This document shows, piece after piece, positions 26,861 through 37,394 of a stretch of DNA of 64,000 bases. Each line of letters starts with the position of its first letter. The first letter of the stretch is position 1. The stretch is from Trichostrongylus colubriformis. Lineage: Eukaryota > Nematoda > Chromadorea > Rhabditida > Trichostrongylidae. Location: the NCBI GenBank assembly GCA_963978905.1, contig OZ022259.1, positions 9,610,001 through 9,674,000 on the forward strand, given 5' to 3'. Below the pieces are notes generated by a model. It saw nothing but the letters and a program-made list of their open reading frames with translations, was not told the origin of the DNA and made no database searches. A program made the translations under genes and the position numbers.

Positions 26861-26920
26861 AGGTAATCTCTACAGATTACCTGTCGAAAACACCAAGTAG
26901 ATGAATAACTCTTGGTGTTT
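26861..26920. repeat. Two consecutive perfect hairpins
   Basis: Hairpin 1: AGGTAATCT, loop CTAC, AGATTACCT (26861-26882). Hairpin 2: AAACACCAAG, 13-nt loop, CTTGGTGTTT (26888-26920). The stems are perfect and only 5 nt apart. Function unknown. Confidence 0.7.
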
Positions 26921-27329
26921 CTTTTTCTTATATGTAGTTATCGACTTGAAGTGCCTTTCGAAATACAGTACAATAAATTCGCTAATGTTTTTTGTTGATA
27001 AATTATTGCGCTGCATAGGTTTAATAGGCGATGGTGAAATACACATGAATGACTCAACAGCTGAAAAAATAGCTGAAAATCAGAAGAACTAGCCAAATGT
27101 ACTGCTGTTTCGAAAGTTCCACTTTGGTTAAGAAGATTGACTCATAGATGGGGCAATAGGACCCGAAAGGCTTGAATTGCGAAGGGTTTGTAAATGATCT
27201 TTTGAACCCGTGCAGTGGTGTTTGTCGTTCAAACACTGATTGCAAAGGGTTACGACCCATTTTCAACTCAGCGTCGCTTTCCAGTAGGACAACATAGCGA
27301 GGGAATAGTCATGTGATTGCTATTTTTGC

Positions 27330-27735
27330 TATTATTACCAATGCCCTTATTATGATCACTGACTAACATTATTATCACCATCATTATTATTATTTACTGT
27401 TTATTACCAATATTTTCATCTTATTGTTTTTATTTTGGATTATCTTTGTTCACTGACTACTTTATTATTTTTGTTATTATTATTTTTACTGTTATTATTG
27501 CGATCTTTATTTACATTGTTATCCTATCATGACCATTGTAATTTCATTTTTATTACTATCATTTTCATTTAATATTTTTATTTCAAATTATCTTTGTCGA
27601 CTGACTTATTGAGTATTTTTTATTATTGTTATTGCTGCTTACATTGTGATTATTATTAATATTTGCTACATGACATATCAATATTATCATTGCTATTATT
27701 TATTGTTTGCTACTATCAATTTCACTTTGTATTAT
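27330..27735. repeat. AT-rich TTATTATT low-complexity block
   Basis: About 400 bp dominated by imperfect ATT/TTAT triplets, interrupted by recurring words such as CACTGACTA/GACTGACTTATT at roughly 100-130 bp spacing, suggesting an old minisatellite. No coding content. Confidence 0.7.
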
Positions 27736-28349
27736 TTATTAAGTTCGACTCCAAAACCAATTAAGATGGAGCAATGTGAATTGTTTGGGATGCGCCACGC
27801 GTTGCTTCACAATACAAAATCGTCAAGGGAATGAAAGAGTATCCAATACCTATTTTGTTCTATACAATGGCCGTTAGGGCGCTTCGAAGTTTGGCCAGAT
27901 GGATAGGCATCCAGTGAAACATGAAAACAACAAATGGAACACGGAAAACACGCTGACATATTAACACACTGAAAAAAGGATGCGACAAAAGTATTGATCG
28001 TCCAACAAAGCCTCACCATTCTAGGAAGAAATGAGATACCAACATGTTTGGGATCGCCTCTGTCTTGGGCACAATGGCGAGGAGGGCGAAGAAAAGCATT
28101 TGCGGTGGCTCGCAGGTGATCACCGCACAAGTCGTCCCATTCTCCCGTACGAACGGTGAATTGTGAGGGGTAGCGCAGGTTATTTGCGCTTCAAGATGAC
28201 TTAACCGGAATAAGTGAGCAGCTTGACATTCCAGTCGTCTGGAAGGTCGTTGTTGAAAGACGGTGCGGCAGAGTACCAAAAATCCACAATCCCGACGATA
28301 TTCGAGTCAAAACCAATCAGCAGAACAAATAAACTCAACGATGTCATCA

Positions 28350-28383
28350 GGAGACACGCTTATTCTCAGGTAAGCGTGTCTCC
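28350..28383. repeat. 13-bp perfect stem-loop
   Basis: GGAGACACGCTTA, loop TTCTCAGG, TAAGCGTGTCTCC. A perfect 13-bp stem with an 8-nt loop. Isolated, with no gene nearby. Confidence 0.75.
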
Positions 28384-28759
28384 GACTCGCAAGGATAGTT
28401 GCGGCAGCAGGGTCTCGAATTAGCCACGACTTTATCACCACCTAGCAGTTACCAGCAAGTAGCGTTAATTTTAACACGTTGAATATTTTTTGGAGTATTT
28501 TGGGCAAAGTCTGCACTTTTCCCACAATTTAATTGAGCCTTCGAAGTCTGTTTTGGTTAATGTTTTGGGCGATTTGAGCGAAGCTCACCTACATCCGACG
28601 ACATACTCTTTCTCTCGCAGAGTGTGGGCATCTTTACTGACCATATCTACTTCGAGCGTTGTAGGTACCTCCTTTCTAGTTGAAATGGTAAGACTTTGTC
28701 AAGCGCTCAACTTTCGCTGCACCCCGTGTGAGTGCTCTATCGTCTTACGTAGATACCTA

Positions 28760-29268
28760 CAGTAGCGCTCAAAAGTCTTCGGCCGAAACTTTTTTGTCAT
28801 AACTTTTTTTTTCTACTTGACGAAATTTGACAAAATTTTAATATGTGGTGCCTGAACCTATTGTCAACATTTCCTTCTACTTGAGTGCCGCTTGGCACTT
28901 TTCATGGTTTTTCACAAGGATTTACTACAAGACCACCGAAAAAAAGTAAAAGGCTTGGTCAAGAAAAACGGCTTTCTTTACAAAAACAAAACGAACAAGC
29001 CTCAGAGAACATTAATATTTTGTAGAAGTACCACGACTTTTGATGACAGTGGCACAGAGGGACGGCATAGGGATGGCATTCCGAAAACAAAAGATTGCAT
29101 TTAACCACGTAAACTTACACCGTTGAGCGCCAAAATAGTTTATTTAGTACGCAGTGTCTCCGAGTACAACATACTAAAATTTCTCTTAGATCGGTGCAGT
29201 TGCAAAAAAGTTACAAGTGAAAAACCCAAGTGAAAGACCATTTCGCCGAAGACTTTTGAGCGCTACTG
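28760..29268. mobile_element. Tc1/mariner-like non-autonomous element
   Basis: 509 bp flanked by TA. The left end CAGTAGCGCTCAAAAGTCTT (then CGGCC) and right end CGCCGAAGACTTTTGAGCGC (then TACTG) are inverted repeats of about 23 bp. The TA duplication and CAGT tip are typical of Tc1/mariner. No transposase catalytic motif is visible inside, so it is an internally deleted derivative. Confidence 0.8.
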
Positions 29269-30545
29269 TATATTTGTTACCAAGGGGTTCCTTTAAAGTA
29301 ATAATGGAGTGTTCTAGGTCGCATCAGGATAAGACAGACGGTGCATGTAGTGCCATGCATATGGCTAAGAGAGACGGGAATCGGACCCATATCCGCAGAT
29401 GTACAATGGTCCTTGAGGCCTTAGTAATGCTTTGCCTTCATTAGTTCAAGACGATGATATGCCTTCCAGCAACGAAAACCGATTTCCTGGGTCTGGTGAA
29501 TATCTTTACCAGCGAGTGGTCTCCTTGTGTCGAACGATACTAACGTGAAGTGGCTCGATAATCGCGATTCGTCGATTTGTTTATTTGTTTTGCAGCCGAT
29601 GGACGCACTGCAATCCATTGAGCCATTAAGTTTTTCCGCTTCCAAGTGAAATTTCCAGGATACTCGGCACTGTTTGGCTAAGCGGTGGAGACGTTACCCT
29701 CGAAACTGGTCCTTGATTGTGATTCGAAGAAGCTCCTGCACATCACAATGTTTTGAAAAAATTCCTTTGCATTGCACACTCGTCCACAGTTTCAGCCTCT
29801 CATCTCGACAACCGCACATTGTCGCAGTGCGAATGCTTCAATTAATTGGAAGGCGATGTAAAAATGTTAAAGGTCTCAAATTGTTATACTTCGCTCAGGA
29901 ATACGCATCTTCTAAGGCTTACACTCATGGGAACACCACTCAGCCATCATAGCTGTCAAGAAAGAATACAAAAAAAGTAGAAATCATTAGATGAAAAACA
30001 GAGTAGAAAACATTATAAAGCAGATTAAGACTGAATCCGAAATATGCCCACTGGTGCGGTTGAAAGCAATTTGGGCAGTAACAATTTTTCGAAAAGTGAT
30101 GTAATGCACCAGGAGGACAAGGGCTAAAGCATGCGAATGGGACATGATACGCCTGTACTGACACGCAGCAGGTGAAATTCGAGAGAGAAAACAATGAGAG
30201 ACAGGCAGATTTCCCGATGACATAACATGCAGTGGGAAAACACAAGGGGCAATTCGCGGGACATCCGTACAAATAGTGAGCGATGGGCGGCTTCGGGATG
30301 AATGGTGCAATGCTGTGACACTGGCTTGCAACAATTTGACCCATGGGCCGCCTAACAGGTCTGATGCTGTCAGCTCTGGTATTTTTGCGAAATTGGTAAC
30401 TCTGCAGAGCATTTGTGTCTCGAATTCTCCTCCTGAAAGCCAGCAACATTAGCTTCTGTGACTCCAGTGGAAGTGGTTTGATGGATTCTGCTAGTACGAA
30501 GGAGCTCAAGATCTTTACCTTTCACATGAAGCATCCCTGAAAAGA
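29269..30545. other. No recognised gene
   Basis: Holds the tRNA-like relic and the longest open frame of the left half of the window (minus strand, 29940-30509, 189 codons). A second minus frame of 141 codons overlaps it, no family is recognisable, and the last third reads as low-complexity, so I do not call a gene. Confidence 0.45.
29355..29440 (-). repeat. tRNA-like fragment (minus strand)
   Basis: The minus strand carries ATGGGTCCGATTCCCGT, which folds as a T-arm with a 7-nt TCCGATT loop. Its B-box-like GGTCCGATTCC (29377-29387) is followed by a CTCTCTTA acceptor-like strand. A matching 5' half cannot be paired convincingly, so it is a tRNA relic at best. Confidence 0.35.
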
Positions 30546-30800
30546 GGAGTGAGACTACTTACGTCAGAAAATCGCGTGGCCGCCCGCGGCGAGCGGCGCG
30601 GCGGGTGCGAGTGCCAGTGGCAGGGCATGGCAGCCTTCAAGCGAGGCAGCGTGGCATGGGTGGAGGAGGCAGGATGGCATGGGTGCAGGAGGCAGTCCAC
30701 GCTCTGCCGTGCTCCCAAGGGCAATCGATTCGCAAGTTGTACTGGTGCGCTGCGAGTGCGACGCCGCGAAGCGATTTTACGACGTAAGTAGTCTTACCCC
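30546..30800. mobile_element. Mutator-like MITE, variant termini
   Basis: Ends GGAGTGAGACTACTTACGTC and, inverted, GACGTAAGTAGTCTTACCCC. The subterminal block AAAATCGCGTGGCCGCCCGC is the same as in 11207-11424, whose tip is different. Flanks CTGAAAAGA and CTGAAAAAG agree at 7 of 9 positions, compatible with a decayed 9-bp duplication. Confidence 0.7.
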
Positions 30801-31247
30801 TGAAAAAGTAGTATCCTCAGACCTGCGGCCATGCTAACTTCTGAAATCCAGTCTATGATCGCCCTGGTTCAACACAGTCATAGTAAATTTGCATGGCACC
30901 CGGTCCACCTAATTCGTAGGTTCCTGGCAAATACGCTGTCAGGACTTCCCAGAATAACTCGGTTTGGAATTCAAGTGTGCCTGCCTCACCACTTAATATG
31001 AAAGTATGCGAGCTGACGCATGCACATTACGCCTAGTCAAGGCAGGAAGGGCAGAGGAACGGTGAGACAAGCACGGAGGTGGATGTAATTCATCTCTTTT
31101 GCTCTTCTATTGTGCTCTCAGACGCACATGTTTCGGAATGAACACTACTGTACGCTCCGATCAGCATTCACAATTCATGTGCGTGTACTGCGGGCAAAAA
31201 TGCTGGGCAGTGCTGAGGCTAGGCCAAGTGAGTAACAGGAGAAAAAT

Positions 31248-31619
31248 GGTGTGTGCACTTATGGCAAATTTTCGCGCGGCCGCACGCGGGGGCCAACGCC
31301 GCGGATTTCTTCGCATTTGATTGCGTACATGCAATATTCCCTTTACAGTTTAACACCCAAATTAATCATTTCTTAATCAGGATTATTATCATGTGATTCT
31401 ATCGCTTCCTTTAACTTTTATGTAACTATTTTGTTTTTTAGGGCACAAAACTTATTGTTTTTCAGATAACAGTTAGATAAACAGCTTCTCTTTGAAGGAC
31501 CACAATAGTACCAGACCCTTGCGTCCTTAGCGGAATCCCAACCGATCGCAGCAAATTGTGCTGACGGCGTCGCGAGTGCAACGTCGCAAAGCGAAAATTT
31601 GTCATAAGTGCACACATCC
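31248..31619. mobile_element. Mutator-like MITE with AT-rich middle
   Basis: Left GGTGTGTGCACTTATGGCAA and right inverted TTGTCATAAGTGCACACATC. At about 372 bp it is longer than its relatives because an AT-rich segment (about 31320-31490) occupies the centre. Non-coding. Confidence 0.65.
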
Positions 31620-31653
31620 GCAGAAAAGTCTTTCACTTTGCCTTGTCACCCTA

Positions 31654-31870
31654 GTGGTGCCATTAAGGAAATCGCTTTGCGGCGTTCGTTACGACGCGAT
31701 GGTGCGAGCTATGTGAGCCGTATTGAATGGGTCCTGAAGTGATAACGGTTCCTCACGCCTTATTCTAAGTGTAATCGCTTCAGGACTCAATCAGTACGGC
31801 GCCCCACGGATTGTTGCGACGCGCCGAACGCGGCCACGCGGATTTTCTGTCCTGATGGCACACACCCTGC
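31654..31870. mobile_element. Decayed Mutator-like MITE
   Basis: Left TGGTGCCATTAAGGAAATCG and right GTCCTGATGGCACACACC are imperfect inverted repeats of the same family. Flanking 9-mers GTCACCCTA and GTGACCCTC agree at 7 of 9 positions. It lies only 34 bp from the preceding member. Confidence 0.55.
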
Positions 31871-34800
31871 GTGACCCTCAAGACTGTTCTTGTCTTTATC
31901 GAAGCAAGCAGCTTTTATTTGACACCGTTCCTTAGGACCTGAGCAAATGCAATCTCTGCAAGGTCAGCTGGCTTGTCAACAAGAGACAACTGATCAAACT
32001 TTTACTGGATTGGATTGGATGACTCAGATGTAAAATCCACACATTTTGTCGAGTAATTGGATTAATGCCGGTCTAATATGTGGCTCATCAGAAAAAAAAC
32101 AGTTATCTCTGTGACAGTGCAATGCAGAATCATCTGAAATGCAGCTGCGTTGCTTGTAGGTAGTTCGCCTTGGTCAAATTTGCGAGAAAAGCTATTCTCT
32201 CACGCAAAAAACACCCCAATCCAGCGCTGCAACCTATGAGTCATCGCACGCAACTTTGACTATTCCTAGCTCGATGCGGAACAGCATTTTGCAATTTTGT
32301 GATCTGTGAGGTATTATTTCGAAATTTCACGTGATGGCAAAACTCTTCTTGGTCAGAGCATCCACGAAATTGCGCGCATTCGATTGCGTATGGAAGTGCA
32401 TTTCGACTGCCTCTGGTGCATAAGATAGCTCGGTTAGAAGTTTCTGCTCCCCGTGCAACCATGAAGGGCGTTGGCTGTATTTGAACGAAGCCTGATGTGA
32501 CATCTGAATTACTAACGGTCCTTCGAAAGGAAGTGATGCTTCCTACACTCTGAAAGCATTTGATGGGACTGCAACGCATTCCACCTAATCAGATCGCTCT
32601 TTGAAGGAGTTCATCGTCTGTAGAATGACTTGGCGGACCTGATAGATTGAGCCGGAGTTGATGACCTTGTGAGCGAAAGCTCAAATGTGGCAGAACAGCC
32701 AAGACGTTTTTCGAGTTTCATGCCATATCAGTTCTTGTTAATTACTGACATGATGCATGTGAGTTCGTCAGCATGCTGACGTACTAACATTCTACTCCGA
32801 AGCTAACTAGTAGTTTTCACTGTTGAGCTAGTGATGAACTCAGTTCATCGCCAGAAGGACATAATGAGGTACGCAGCGGAGGCAACACGTAACTTCTAAA
32901 CTTGAGTAAATGTAGAAAGTTTTCAGAAGTCACGAAATATTTAACGTAAAACTTCCTAAAATTGCTCAGAAGGTAGTTTTCAAAGGGATTTCTGTTTAAA
33001 ATCCTTTGTGATTTGATGGAAGTTGAGATAATGTGGGATGAAGCTTTGTTTCCAGAGTGAATAACTAGATTCGCAACTTCGATTTGAAAATTTTCGGCTC
33101 AGAGCTTTAGAATGACCCACGCATCATTAATGCCCTCGTACTCTCCGACTTTTACGACGAACCGCCTGCGAAATAGCCTGAAATTCGAAGAAATGGATAC
33201 CGCAATGTACAACACTCTGTTTTGGGGATCGTGATTTCTGTTTGATGGTACAAGGCTGTGTGCGCGATGATTTTGGTCAAGATTTTGTGAAAAAAAATTA
33301 TGTGAGGTGCCAGACCTTCTCTCTTCCTCCCAAGTCCTGCGCCGTCGTAATATCGGCTGTTTTGTTATACTTCACCATAGCTTCATATCCATGCCATTCG
33401 CTGAAGTGACCTCCATTATAGTGAGGTCGCTCTCATTGAAATCTCTCCATACTCTGGGACCCGAGTTTGTTGTGCCAACCCGAGTTTCTGAACCTAAAAA
33501 GTTAACGACTGTGTGACCTTCTGACCTTAAAGGCATCATCGCAGGACGCTGTTCCCTTGCCATAATTCAACCTTTTGCATCACTTCTCTTGTTCCTGCTT
33601 GTCGGCTCGATTTACCCGAGTGGCCATCCTCATCTCGGCGAAGAGCAACTGCCTCTTGGCTCTTCGTTGGTAGCCAACACTAATGCCGTACGGCAGTGCG
33701 AGGTTCCTTACCGATGGGGAATCTGCCGTGCCCTTGAGAATCCTGAAGCACAGTCGACCTAATCCAGATCACCTTAGGCGGTTTGGTGGCTTCCCAGTTA
33801 CCGAAGATTCTCGACCATCTTAGTTTCGCCATGGCTAGCACTATTACCCCTAAGCCTTTCCGGAGCTTGAAATGCGGTTTCTCAGCGTAGCACCTTTTTC
33901 TAACTGCTCTTACTGCTAGCATTTGTTCTTGGAATGCTTCTCTGCTATTCGCTACCAGGGCAGTGTCGTCAGCTGGACGGTTTCAGTGATTTGCTTTACG
34001 TGATCGTTCACCATGACATCCAGAGTGTCAGTGAATGAGAGAAAAATTCTTGACAGACTCTTACTGTAAGATTCACTTGGTATGCTCGTGCGAGTGCGTA
34101 TGACTGCTCTCACTCCGTCGTTTTTTAGGAGGAAATGAGGCGTCTGATGCACATCATTCTAGGGGGGCCCTCTACATTAATGGTCCAGTAAGGCGGTCGA
34201 AACCCTCCGAAACTCGAAAAAGACCTGATGGCATGGTCGAAGTTCCTCACGGTACTTCTCCATTAATTGTCTGACGACGATTGAAGCTGGACTGCTCGCT
34301 CAAGACCGACACAATTCTCCAAGCACCAAGTCAGCCCATCACTCTTTTGTGCGAGTTTGATGGGAGTGCCGAATCGATCAATGTCAAGCATTTTATTGCT
34401 TCATTTCTTAGCATGATACAAAGAAAGAAGAAGCTCTTGATCGATTGTATAGTCTTAAACTTATGCCAAATGCTTTCTTGTCATTACATATTTGGTTCAG
34501 CAGATGACATATCATATGGAAATCTAAATAATTGATTCGTTCAAGGTGCCTCAGTAAAATAAGCAGCGACAAAATGAGCAGCTTCGAGAGCGTTCAAAAT
34601 GAGGAACGGCTGTAAAAAAAAAAAGATCCGTGATACGGGACATCAAATTGTACGGCAACGTCAAAAGAAGGCGCTTGTCATGTTAACCCTGAGAGGGCTA
34701 CTGATTGAGGAGTGTCAGGAGATCTTGGGGGTTCCACATCACTGTGTACATGGGATACCGGTTAAGGGATTGGCGATACTTCGCCAGGGCGGTTGACTTC

Positions 34801-34985
34801 GACTGTCTCGTTGTAAACTTCATCGATGCACGTCCGCAAACGACTAAAACCACTAATTTCCGTTGCAGTTTGTGAAAGCTGAACTGCAACACAGTCTTAC
34901 TGTTGGTTGGTAATCCAATTGCTTATCAATCCATATCACGTCTGTCACTTATCGGAAGTCTAGACGATTTACCTCAACGGCTTTA
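31871..34985. other. No gene recognised
   Basis: Three kilobases with several minus-strand frames of 60-112 codons (for example 32241-32579 and 33680-33922). They are mutually frameshifted and lack a motif I can name. They could be remains of a retroelement, but I cannot show it. Confidence 0.4.
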
Positions 34986-34989
34986 ACGG

Positions 34990-35960
34990 GTCACTACTTG
35001 GGACTTTAGACAGTTAGCGTCCAACGTGTTTGTAGTCCATTTCGAAAAAACTGATTGGGCGTGTCCCACCGACTTGGGTGAATGGCGAGAGTGAGAGTAC
35101 GTGGCAAGAGTGAGAGTGTGTGGCGGGGTGAGAGAATTGAGAGAGTTTGGTACACGTTCATACAAGTCTGTAGGACACGCCCAATCAGTTTTTCTGAAAT
35201 GGACTCTAGATTTGATCGCATCGATTGATAGCGCTTTGTCCACTTAGTGAGCACCTAATTCTTTTATATTTGCAGTAGATCCACTTTCCACTTATCCAAC
35301 CTTAGCATCCCTCGGAACATGCCCCACTTTTTGAAGTTTTACATAGCCTACTGTCGGTAAGAACTTGTTGCTCCTAGTACCGCGTCAGAAAATGGTTCAC
35401 TTGCCTTGTTTTTACGGATCTGAATCACATCATGATCATTCTTGTAGATCGCGGTATCAATAGACAGACACCATTATTCAGAACGGTAAGTAACTTAGCG
35501 GTTGATACATTGGCGACTGGTATCAGAATAGAAACCAATTACGTTCACCTGGTGACACTGAACATCATACACTTCAACTATAGCGGTCATTGCGGTGTTC
35601 ACGAGTATTCATTTAGGCTAGTGAATGGACCTTCATCAGTCATGATCACATTCGATATGTCACCGTTAAGATCCCTTCACCACTCCCCACAACCCACTGA
35701 GTATGAACACACCACTGTCATTTGGGAAGCGAAACGGATTTGGCGGCACTTGCCTTTTAAACGACCCTTACCGAATCTTATCAAACGTTATCAGGTCGGA
35801 TCACACCCTTCGTTAATGTCCCCGGACCACCCTAACATCTGTGATTGTCGATGCACCAGAGCCTGCGTGAAGAGCGAAGCGGATTTGGTGACTTTCGCCT
35901 TCTGAAGCTCCTTATCAGCTCCTATCAGCTGCTATCACTTCCGGTCTCTCACCATTGCCC
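34990..35960 (+). repeat. Composite repeat R, copy 1
   Basis: Aligns in order with copy 2 (36665-38118) and copy 3 (45255-46828): words such as GCACCTAATTC, TAGATCGCGGTATCAATAGA, ACACCATTATTCAGAACG, TTACGTTCACCTGGTGACAC and GATGTCACCGTTAAGATCCC. The end carries the TTATCAG-rich units and GGATCACACCC. The 157-codon frame at 35432-35905 lies inside and is disrupted in the other copies. A TA-flanked MITE interrupts it near its left end. Confidence 0.65.
35035..35207. mobile_element. CAGTCC-family MITE inside repeat R copy 1
   Basis: Inverted repeats GTCCATTTCGAAAAAACTGA plus TTGGGCGTGTCC, and right GGACACGCCCAATCAGTTTT plus TCTGAAATGGACTC, with TA outside each end. It shares the internal phrase GACTTGGGTGAA with 16904-17036. 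The corresponding place in repeat R copy 3 (about 45290-45305) has no insertion. Confidence 0.75.
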
Positions 35961-36664
35961 TTACTACCGCCTACACTTTTGTGGACCGCGAAATGGCGAA
36001 TCTCCACGTTTTGCCACAATAAAAAGAAAAATCAATATATATTTCCGTCCAGCCTCGTTACGCAGGAGACTTTCTGCTCTATCAATAGTCGATCAGTTCT
36101 ATAAAAATTTACAACTTTTCTTTCTCTGTAGCGATCGTCGCTGGTAATTGTTTTCAAGAGCTGTCCTGTCAGGACCCCTATTACACTCGGTATCAGTTCG
36201 TCCAAGAGTGTTGATATTTTTCCGGCTCTGATGGCACCAACTCAATCTTTTCACTCTTTGTGACAGTGGGATGTATACTGCAAGTTACTTTTTATGAGTC
36301 GTGCAGGCAAGGATTCGGTGTTTGATGTCACTGAGTGGGCACGAAAATTTAGTGATTGTCACGTACACAATCACCAAGGAACAGTTTAACTGCTGTTCGT
36401 CACGTACGCATGCCCTCGTCCCCCGTCTTTGTAATGTGTTTCCATACACCACACCTCTCAGTTCGTTGACCAATCATCTACTCATCGCTCATCGATATTC
36501 TTCTCACCTGTTAAATGATATGCTGTGATATACTTTACCAGTTGGGCTATCGCACAGTACTTTGCAATTATTCATTATTTATTTAACTCAGTACAATTAT
36601 GTAATGAGGAAATGGTCGACGTTGTCTTTTTGCTGAGCATCATGCAACTTTCTACATATAGGTG
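35961..36664. other. No gene seen
   Basis: Separates composite repeat copies 1 and 2. Low-complexity and AT-rich, with no exon and no clear repeat boundary. Confidence 0.5.
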
Positions 36665-36822
36665 GTAGGTCGGTATGCCAGTTATTGATGCTTATCGTTC
36701 CTGTAAATATGCACCGCTATTTGGAATTTCACATAGTCTAGCGGTCGACACCCAGTATTTTCGCTGGCACCGCATGAGAGAATGAATCGCTTGCTTTGCT
36801 ATCATAAATCTTGATCGTATCC

Positions 36823-37204
36823 TAAAGACAGTGTTCGGGATGATTCGGTTGTATCATTCATTCTAGTCTTTGATAATGACCGGTGGACGTTCCCACCACG
36901 AAAGCTGACACGTCAAGCACCACGTCATATCGATCAATACGGCTCTGGTACGATACGATAAGTATCATTCAACTATCACAGTCATTACTCTACACCTCAA
37001 TCATTCTTCGGCAAAGTCGACCCTAGGGGGCAGGCTGCCCTAACCAAGGCGGCTTGCCCTCATGAGGCCGCCTCCGACACAGTTCTTGGGGGCTCCTTCC
37101 GCGGAGGATTTCGCCATACCTAAGCCCTTCAGACCCGTATATTTACAGTAAATAACTCCTTTTGGGATTCCTTATCACCCGCATTATCCCGAACACTGTC
37201 TTTA
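36823..37204. mobile_element. TTAA-family element nested in repeat R
   Basis: 382 bp with inverted ends TAAAGACAGTGTTCGGGATG and CATTATCCCGAACACTGTCT(TTA). The interior is the reverse complement of the family at 7255-7614 and 15080-15395 (for example GACGTTCCCACCACGAAAGC). Copies 1 and 3 of repeat R run through this point without it. Confidence 0.75.
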
Positions 37205-37303
37205 ATAATCCATGTACATCGCAATATCAAAAGACATGCACCATTATTTGGAACGCTAGGTAATTCAGCGGTCGAGGCATCGGCAGCAGATATCAGAACA
37301 TGA

Positions 37304-37394
37304 GGCCGCTTCCATACTTTGCGCACCGACGCCGTCACGCGCGTGACGCCGGCACGCGCGTGACGGCGTCGGTGCGCAAAGTATGGAAGCGGCC
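37304..37394. mobile_element. Perfect 42-bp-arm palindrome, TGA/TAA flanked
   Basis: GGCCGCTTCCATACTTTGCG opens a 42-nt arm that is repeated exactly in inverted orientation after a 7-nt spacer (ACGCCGG). Flanks are TGA (left) and TAA (right). The homologous place in repeat R copy 3 reads AAATGAGCAAAATACG, uninterrupted. The ends match 53654-53827. It resembles a PIF/Harbinger-type MITE (3-bp TNA target), but the superfamily is inferred from ends only. Confidence 0.8.

Larger units (their letters stand above)
24916..28349. other. No gene seen; hairpins and AT-rich block
   Basis: No exon identified. Two adjacent hairpins lie at 26861-26920 and an AT-rich low-complexity block at 27330-27735. 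The 64-codon basic frame at 25756-25950 has a lysine/arginine-rich composition but no recognisable domain. Confidence 0.5.

Noticed and set aside
29940..30509. 189-codon minus-strand open frame
   Set aside because: A second minus frame of 141 codons is open over the same bases, no domain is recognisable, and the last third is low-complexity hydrophobic. It might hide a decayed exon starting after CTTTCAG at 30433, but there is no positive evidence.
33680..34152. Minus-strand frames as retrotransposon endonuclease or reverse transcriptase
   Set aside because: Frames are broken and show none of the catalytic motifs (for example the FADD box) that I could recognise.
35432..35905. 157-codon plus-strand open frame
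   Set aside because: Lies inside composite repeat R; homologous positions in the other two copies contain stops and indels.
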